A stretch of 11,140 bases of DNA from Parafilimonas sp. (GTDB lineage Bacteria > Bacteroidota > Bacteroidia > Chitinophagales > Chitinophagaceae), in NCBI GenBank assembly GCA_025927795.1, contig JAICKT010000128.1:1-11140 (forward strand), written 5' to 3'. The notes under the pieces were generated by a model, which saw only the letters and a list, made by a program, of their open reading frames with translations, made no database searches and was not told the origin of the DNA. The position numbers and the translations under genes are program-made. Of the stretch, positions 7,132-11,140 are shown piece after piece (within the stretch, counting starts at the first letter, position 1; each line of letters starts with the position of its first letter).

Positions 7132-8007
7132 ATGCTCTATTCAATGACAGGTTATGGACGTGCAGAAAAATCAATCGGCGAAAAAGTCTTTATAGCGGAG
7201 TTGCGTTCATTAAACGGGAAACAATATGATATACGAATTGCCATTCCTTCCTTACTTAAACCTTACGAGTTTGAGATTAGAAATATGATTAATGAAGGTT
7301 TAATGCGCGGCAGCATTGAAGTTATCATTACTATAAAACAAAATGGTGCAGAAAAAGGTGCACTAATTAATACAGCATTGGCAAAATCATATTATGAACC
7401 CATGCGTGTGTTGGCGGCGGAGTTGGGTTTATCTCAGGAAAATATTTTAAATACTTTGCTTAAACTACCAGATGTAATTGCACCATCAACAGATGTTATT
7501 GCAGAAGATGAATGGCTGTTGTTTAAAGATGTTTTACAATCTGCAATTGATGATTTAAATAAACACCGGCGTGATGAAGGCAAAAGCATGGAAGATGATT
7601 TGTATGCGAGAATTGCCAACATTGAATTACAACAGGCAGCTATTGCTACGCTTGAACCGCAACGCAGAATTAAAATAAAAGAAGGTTTGCAAAAATTGCT
7701 CGAAGAAAATGTTGGCAAAGAAAATTATGATAGAAACCGGCTTGAGCAAGAGCTTATTTTTTATATCGAAAAAATAGACATTAGTGAAGAGCAGGTACGC
7801 TTAAAAAATCATTGCGAATATTTTAAAGATGTGCTGAAAGAAAACACAATAAGCAAAGGGAAAAAGCTTTCTTTTATTCTGCAGGAAATTGGAAGGGAAA
7901 TAAATACAACCGGTTCCAAGGCTTATGATTCAGATATTCAAAAATGCGTTGTGCTGATGAAAGATGAATTGGAAAAAGCGAAAGAACAAATTTTAAACGT
8001 GCTCTAA
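7132..8007 (+). CDS. yicC: YicC/YloC-family endoribonuclease
   Basis: A 291-residue cytosolic protein with the family's two parts. The N-terminal YicC domain opens MLYSMTGYGRAE, the near-invariant start of the family, and continues through ELRSLNGKQYDIRIAIP and RGSIEVIITI. The C-terminal DUF1732 domain holds YDRNRLEQELIFYIEKIDIS-type helices and the signature GREINTTGSKAYDSDIQ at 254-270 (usual wording REINTIGSKA). E. coli YicC is an RNA endonuclease that affects small-RNA turnover; the same activity here is by family. Length is normal (about 290). The first ATG is chosen because it places MTGYG at residues 5-9 as in relatives. In many bacteria gmk follows yicC, but here gldH follows only 2 bp after the stop, suggesting co-transcription. 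Confidence 0.92.
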   Translation: MLYSMTGYGRAEKSIGEKVFIAELRSLNGKQYDIRIAIPSLLKPYEFEIRNMINEGLMRGSIEVIITIKQNGAEKGALINTALAKSYYEPMRVLAAELGLSQENILNTLLKLPDVIAPSTDVIAEDEWLLFKDVLQSAIDDLNKHRRDEGKSMEDDLYARIANIELQQAAIATLEPQRRIKIKEGLQKLLEENVGKENYDRNRLEQELIFYIEKIDISEEQVRLKNHCEYFKDVLKENTISKGKKLSFILQEIGREINTTGSKAYDSDIQKCVVLMKDELEKAKEQILNVL

Positions 8008-8009
8008 GT

Positions 8010-8480
8010 ATGCGTTTAATAAAATTCAGTATCGGCTTTTTATTATCAATTATTTTGATGCAATCGTGCAACACAATTGATGTGTATGAACAAACCATCC
8101 CGATTCCAAAACATGCATGGAAAAGCAACCTTCGTTTAAATTTTACTGCTGTAATTAAAGACAGTATAGGTTATTATAATATTTATTTTGTTCTGCGTCA
8201 TTCAGAGTCTTATCACTTTAATAATATTTGGCTTGATTTTACAGCAGCTTTTCCAAATGATAGCGCAAAAACACAACGCTTAAATCTTCAACTGGCAACC
8301 GGCAACGGCTGGCTGGGTACATCGATGGATGATATAATTGAACAGCGCCTGCTGATTAATAAGCAACCAATCCGTTTGCCTGCGGGAACATATAAATTTT
8401 CACTATTGCAAATCATGCGTGAAGACCCGCTTCAAAATATTTTAAATGCAGGTATTCGCATCGAGAAAGTAGTGCAATAA
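8010..8480 (+). CDS. gldH: Gliding motility lipoprotein GldH
   Basis: A 156-residue lipoprotein. Residues 1-19 are a short signal peptide (MRLIKFSIGFLLSIILMQS) ending in a lipobox-like LMQSC, so Cys 20 should be the lipidated first residue. The mature part shows the GldH wording: NTIDVYEQTIPIP-HAW, the beta-rich YNIYFVLRHSESYHFNNIWL, a GNGWLGTSMDDI turn, and a final LPAGTYKFSLLQIMREDPL segment. In Flavobacterium johnsoniae GldH is needed for gliding and for normal levels of other Gld proteins. In Bacteroidota that do not glide it persists as a conserved cell-envelope lipoprotein, so motility of this organism is not proved. The start lies 2 bp after the yicC stop, and the stop codon overlaps a promoter-like octamer that probably serves the next gene. 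Confidence 0.9.
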   Translation: MRLIKFSIGFLLSIILMQSCNTIDVYEQTIPIPKHAWKSNLRLNFTAVIKDSIGYYNIYFVLRHSESYHFNNIWLDFTAAFPNDSAKTQRLNLQLATGNGWLGTSMDDIIEQRLLINKQPIRLPAGTYKFSLLQIMREDPLQNILNAGIRIEKVVQ

Positions 8481-8485
8481 ATTTG
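8455..8485 (+). promoter_or_regulatory. Candidate Bacteroidota promoter for the sigma factor/carotenoid unit
   Basis: TTCG at 8455-8458 (3 of 4 against TTTG), a 19-base spacer, and TAAATTTG at 8478-8485 (a full match to TAnnTTTG) give the best promoter match in the window, with the canonical spacing. Its -7 element overlaps the gldH stop codon. Transcription would begin near 8490-8492, leaving a leader of about 50 bases before the ATG at 8543. That also argues against the longer reading of the sigma factor that begins at TTG 8483. Confidence 0.5.
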
Positions 8486-8501
8486 GTGAACATTTTGCAG
8501 A

Positions 8502-8523
8502 AGAAATTGTTTCCACAATTTTT
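8502..8523 (+). terminator. Hairpin between gldH and the sigma factor (terminator or leader element)
   Basis: AGAAATTGT at 8502-8510 pairs with ACAATTTTT at 8515-8523 around a TTCC loop, giving nine base pairs including one G-U and with a perfect 7-bp core. The right arm ends in five Ts, so it could serve as a weak intrinsic terminator for yicC-gldH. It also falls inside the predicted leader of the sigma factor message, where it could act on stability or be an operator. The stem is AT-rich and therefore weak. Confidence 0.4.
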
Positions 8524-8542
8524 CATTACAATTTTAATATAC

Positions 8543-9043
8543 ATGCCAGCTATAAATTTTACACAACTGCTTCTGCACAATGCAGAATGTTTAAAGCCAT
8601 TCGCAATAACACTTACACGCGATTCAGAAGATGCAAAAGACCTTTTCCAGGAAACATTATACCGTGCACTTGCCAACGAAGACAAGTACAGCATAGGAAC
8701 TAATATTAAGGCATGGCTTTATACAATTATGCGTAATATTTTTATAAATAGTTACCGCAAAAAATCAAAACAGAATATTGTAGCCGATGTTTCTGCAAAC
8801 GAATTCTTACTTAATTCCGCAAAAGCAACAACAGCCAACGATGCCATTGCATCTCTAAACATGCAGGAAATACATAAGATAATTAATAATCTCCCTGAAA
8901 TTTTTAAATCACCATTCATGCTGCACTTTGATGGTTTTAAATATGATGAGATTGCCGAAATGTTGCACGAACCATTAGGCACTATAAAAAGCCGCATTCA
9001 TTTTGCGCGTAAGCTTTTGAAAGCACAGGTAGATCATTACTGA
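8543..9043 (+). CDS. ECF-type RNA polymerase sigma factor next to carotenoid genes
   Basis: A 166-residue sigma-70 family factor of the extracytoplasmic-function class. Region 2 covers about residues 8-75, with DAKDLFQETLYRAL (30-43, core binding) and KAWLYTIMRNIFINSYRKK (56-74, -10 recognition). Region 4 covers about 108-160, with LPEIFKSPFMLHFDGFKYDE leading into the helix-turn-helix IAEMLHEPLGTIKSRIHFAR (137-156). Start choice: the frame is open from a TTG at 8483, but the additional 20 residues (MVNILQKKLFPQFF...) are hydrophobic and not part of the family, and they would cross the hairpin and promoter, so ATG 8543 is preferred. crtI begins 10 bp after the stop, so the two are co-transcribed. 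No anti-sigma gene is seen on either side. Control of carotenoid genes, as with CarQ in Myxococcus, is inference. Confidence 0.88.
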   Translation: MPAINFTQLLLHNAECLKPFAITLTRDSEDAKDLFQETLYRALANEDKYSIGTNIKAWLYTIMRNIFINSYRKKSKQNIVADVSANEFLLNSAKATTANDAIASLNMQEIHKIINNLPEIFKSPFMLHFDGFKYDEIAEMLHEPLGTIKSRIHFARKLLKAQVDHY

Positions 9044-9053
9044 TATTTGCAGT

Positions 9054-10541
9054 GTGACAGAAAAAAAAGTTGTAATTATTGGAAGCGGTTTTGCCGGTAT
9101 GTCTGCAGCATGTTTTATGGCAAAGGAAAACTGGCAGGTTACAGTGCTTGAAAAACTTGAGCAACCCGGTGGCAGAGCAAGGCAATTAAAAGCAGAAGGT
9201 TTTACGTTTGATATGGGACCAAGCTGGTATTGGATGCCTGATATATTTGAACGTTTTTTTCAACAGTTTAATAAAAATGTTTCTGATTATTATTCTTTAA
9301 AACGCCTCGACCCTTCTTACAGAATTTATTGGGAAGATGATTTCACAGATATTCCTGCAGATTATAAATCATTAAAAAACGTATTTGAAAACTTAGAATC
9401 AGGCGCTGGTAAAAAACTTGATAAATTTTTAGAAGAAGCCGCTTATAAATATAAAGCCGGAATGCAAAAACTTGTTTTTAAACCTGGCTTGTCTGTTACA
9501 GAATTTTTAGATGCAGATTTATTAACCGGCATTTTTAAACTCGATGTTTTTACTTCAATTAAAAAACATGCCGGGAAGTTTTTTAAGAATAAAAAATTAC
9601 AGCAACTGCTTGAATTTCCTGTACTGTTTTTAGGCGCAACGCCTGATAAAATTCCTGCATTGTACAGTTTGATGAATTACGCTGATATTAAAGGCGGCAC
9701 ATGGTTTCCGCAAGGCGGAATGTATAGTATTGTTGATGCGATGTATAAACTGGCACTTGAACTTGGCGTGCAATTTCACTTAAATACAAATGCAAAAGCC
9801 ATTAATATTGAAAATGCAAAAGCAAAAAATGTTTTAGCTGAAACAAACGGTGAACAGATTTTCTTTAATGCTGATGTTGTAATATCAAACGCAGATTATC
9901 ATTTCACAGAAAATAAACTATTGCAACCGCAATACAGGAATTATTCTAAAGAATACTGGAATAAAAAAACAATGGCGCCCTCCTGCATTTTATATTATGT
10001 AGGATTAGATAAAAAACTTGAAAATACCTTACATCACTCTTTATTTTTTGATACTTCTTTCACACAGCACGCAAATGAAATTTATACTGAAAAGCAATGG
10101 CCTTCTGATCCTTTGTTTTATGTAAGTGCAACTTCTGTAACGGACGAATCATTAGCACCGCCTGGTTGTGAAAACCTTTTCTTTCTTATTCCTGTTGCTG
10201 CAGGCCTTGCAAATGATACTGGTGAATTACGCGAATTTTACTTTAACAAAATAATAACCAGGTTCGAAAGAAGAATCAATCAAAAAATAAAAGAAAACAT
10301 CGTCTTTAAAAAATCCTTTGGCTATAGCGATTTCGTACATGATTATAATGCGTTTAAAGGCAACGCTTACGGATTGGCAAATACATTAATGCAAACAGCA
10401 ATTTTGAAACCTTCAATAAAAAATAAAAAAATACAAAATCTTTTTTATACCGGTCAACTAACAGTGCCCGGACCAGGTGTACCACCTGCATTAATAAGCG
10501 GAGAAATTGTAAGCAAACAAATAATTAAAAGTTTTCTGTAA
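9054..10541 (+). CDS. crtI: Phytoene desaturase CrtI
   Basis: A 495-residue FAD-dependent desaturase that introduces double bonds into 15-cis-phytoene on the way to lycopene; it acts at the inner membrane. The N-terminus holds the dinucleotide-binding motif VVIIGSGFAGMSAA (GxGxxG at 10-15), then the acidic VLEKLEQPGGRA strand end and FTFDMGPSWYWMPDIFERFF, a CrtI-type stretch. The C-terminus has the carotenoid-desaturase signature LFYTGQLTVPGPGVPPALIS (about 463-482). Length is typical (490-500). The start is GTG at 9054, chosen because it places the FAD motif at residue 6 onward and no ATG precedes it after the sigma stop. It lies 10 bp after the sigma gene and 61 bp before crtB, forming a sigma-crtI-crtB unit. 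A related desaturase (CrtD or CrtN) is possible but less likely given the crtB neighbour. Confidence 0.92.
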   Translation: MTEKKVVIIGSGFAGMSAACFMAKENWQVTVLEKLEQPGGRARQLKAEGFTFDMGPSWYWMPDIFERFFQQFNKNVSDYYSLKRLDPSYRIYWEDDFTDIPADYKSLKNVFENLESGAGKKLDKFLEEAAYKYKAGMQKLVFKPGLSVTEFLDADLLTGIFKLDVFTSIKKHAGKFFKNKKLQQLLEFPVLFLGATPDKIPALYSLMNYADIKGGTWFPQGGMYSIVDAMYKLALELGVQFHLNTNAKAINIENAKAKNVLAETNGEQIFFNADVVISNADYHFTENKLLQPQYRNYSKEYWNKKTMAPSCILYYVGLDKKLENTLHHSLFFDTSFTQHANEIYTEKQWPSDPLFYVSATSVTDESLAPPGCENLFFLIPVAAGLANDTGELREFYFNKIITRFERRINQKIKENIVFKKSFGYSDFVHDYNAFKGNAYGLANTLMQTAILKPSIKNKKIQNLFYTGQLTVPGPGVPPALISGEIVSKQIIKSFL

Positions 10542-10602
10542 ACAATAATTAATTTTTCGTGTTATTTAAAACCTCTGAAATATTATTTACTCATCGCTTC
10601 TT

Positions 10603-11140
10603 ATGATGTACCTGTTCAACAAAACCAGCGAAGATTGCAGCAGAATTACTGCTGAAAATTATAGCACCTCATTTGCATCTGCTATTAAATTGCTGCATAA
10701 AGACCTCAGAAATGATATATATAATATCTATGGATTTGTACGGTTTACAGACGAGATTGTTGACACATTTCATGATTATAATAAAGAAGTATTATTGCAG
10801 GCATTTTGTGATGAAACATATAAGGCAATCGAAACCGGCATAAGCCTTAACCCAATTTTACACAGCTTTCAGTTAACAGTTAATAAATACCAGCTTGATA
10901 TTTCTTTGATTGACGCATTTTTTCGCAGCATGAAGTCCGATTTAAAAACAATCTGCTATGATGAAGACTTGTACAAAGAATATATTTATGGAAGTGCCGA
11001 AGTAGTTGGATTGATGTGCTTATCTATTTTTTGCGAAGGCAATAAAAAGTTATACGAGGAATTAAAAACGTATGCAAAAAGCTTAGGCGCGGCTTTTCAA
11101 AAAGTAAATTTTTTGCGTGATATAAAATCAGATAACGAGC
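10603..11140 (+). CDS. crtB: Phytoene synthase CrtB, N-terminal part
   Basis: The frame opens at ATG ATG (10603 and 10606) and stays open to the right edge, giving about 179 residues of a protein usually near 280. It joins two geranylgeranyl diphosphates head to head into phytoene, the substrate of the adjacent CrtI. Visible landmarks are ENYSTSFASAIKLLHKDLRN near the start, the first Asp-rich substrate/Mg motif in GFVRFTDEIVDTF (DEIVD), YIYGSAEVVGLMCL in the middle, and the second Asp-rich motif NFLRDIKSD at the very end. Both Asp-rich motifs are intact. The related squalene-type synthases HpnC/HpnD share the fold, but the crtI neighbour and the motif wording favour CrtB. No terminator is seen in the 61-bp gap after crtI, so co-transcription is likely. 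Downstream genes (hydroxylase, cyclase) cannot be seen. Confidence 0.92.
   Translation, partial: MMYLFNKTSEDCSRITAENYSTSFASAIKLLHKDLRNDIYNIYGFVRFTDEIVDTFHDYNKEVLLQAFCDETYKAIETGISLNPILHSFQLTVNKYQLDISLIDAFFRSMKSDLKTICYDEDLYKEYIYGSAEVVGLMCLSIFCEGNKKLYEELKTYAKSLGAAFQKVNFLRDIKSDNE

Noticed and set aside
7434..7718. Ser-rich open frame antisense to yicC
   Set aside because: Serine and leucine richness is the expected by-product of reading a Glu/Lys/Asn-rich gene backwards; no independent support.
10542..10602. Possible terminator or promoter between crtI and crtB
   Set aside because: The 61-bp AT-rich gap holds no stem with a T-tract and only a partial -7 match (TAATTTTT), so it is treated as a within-operon spacer.
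1..11140. Mobile element, CRISPR array, defence island or RNA gene
   Set aside because: No transposase or integrase frame, no spaced direct repeats, no tRNA or rRNA sequence and no clear compositional break was seen; the genes are ordinary chromosomal ones for this phylum.

Overview
The window looks like a chromosomal segment of an AT-rich member of the Bacteroidota, most likely in the Chitinophagaceae/Sphingobacteriales range. The pointers are the gliding lipoprotein GldH, the bacillithiol enzyme BshB1, a DUF4294 protein (a family I know only from this phylum), a Bacteroidota-type ureohydrolase and CrtI, the absence of clear Shine-Dalgarno sequences, and several upstream octamers that match the Bacteroidota -7 promoter consensus TAnnTTTG. 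The species assignment is inference. I see no rRNA, tRNA, transposase, CRISPR array or phage gene. No stretch longer than 170 bases lacks a gene.

Layout. The left third (1-3926) is read on the minus strand: ccmE, then ccmF 6 bp behind it, then a DUF4294 secreted protein, then the first 34 codons of bshB1, which runs off the left edge. The rest (4078-11140) is read on the plus strand: an agmatinase-family ureohydrolase, a four-helix membrane protein whose start overlaps the ureohydrolase stop, an uncharacterised radical SAM protein, a YicC-family endoribonuclease, gldH 2 bp behind yicC, an ECF sigma factor, phytoene desaturase crtI and the first part of phytoene synthase crtB, which runs off the right edge. 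The divergent gap between ccmE and the ureohydrolase (3927-4077) carries oppositely oriented -7-like octamers.

How the genes work together. ccmE and ccmF form the haem-handling and haem-ligating part of a cytochrome c maturation system. The CcmE carries a Cys in place of the usual haem-binding His (CxxxY), and no ccmH lies beside it. crtI and crtB convert geranylgeranyl diphosphate through phytoene to coloured carotenes, and the sigma factor just upstream, with no visible anti-sigma gene, is a likely local regulator. The yicC-gldH pair is a probable transcriptional unit joining an RNase to a gliding-machinery lipoprotein, and it ends at a promoter-like sequence plus hairpin that appears to start the sigma/carotenoid unit. 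I found no clearly new multi-gene defence or mobile system. The most open questions are the radical SAM protein, the small membrane protein coupled to the ureohydrolase, the Cys-type CcmE, and the sigma/carotenoid leader.
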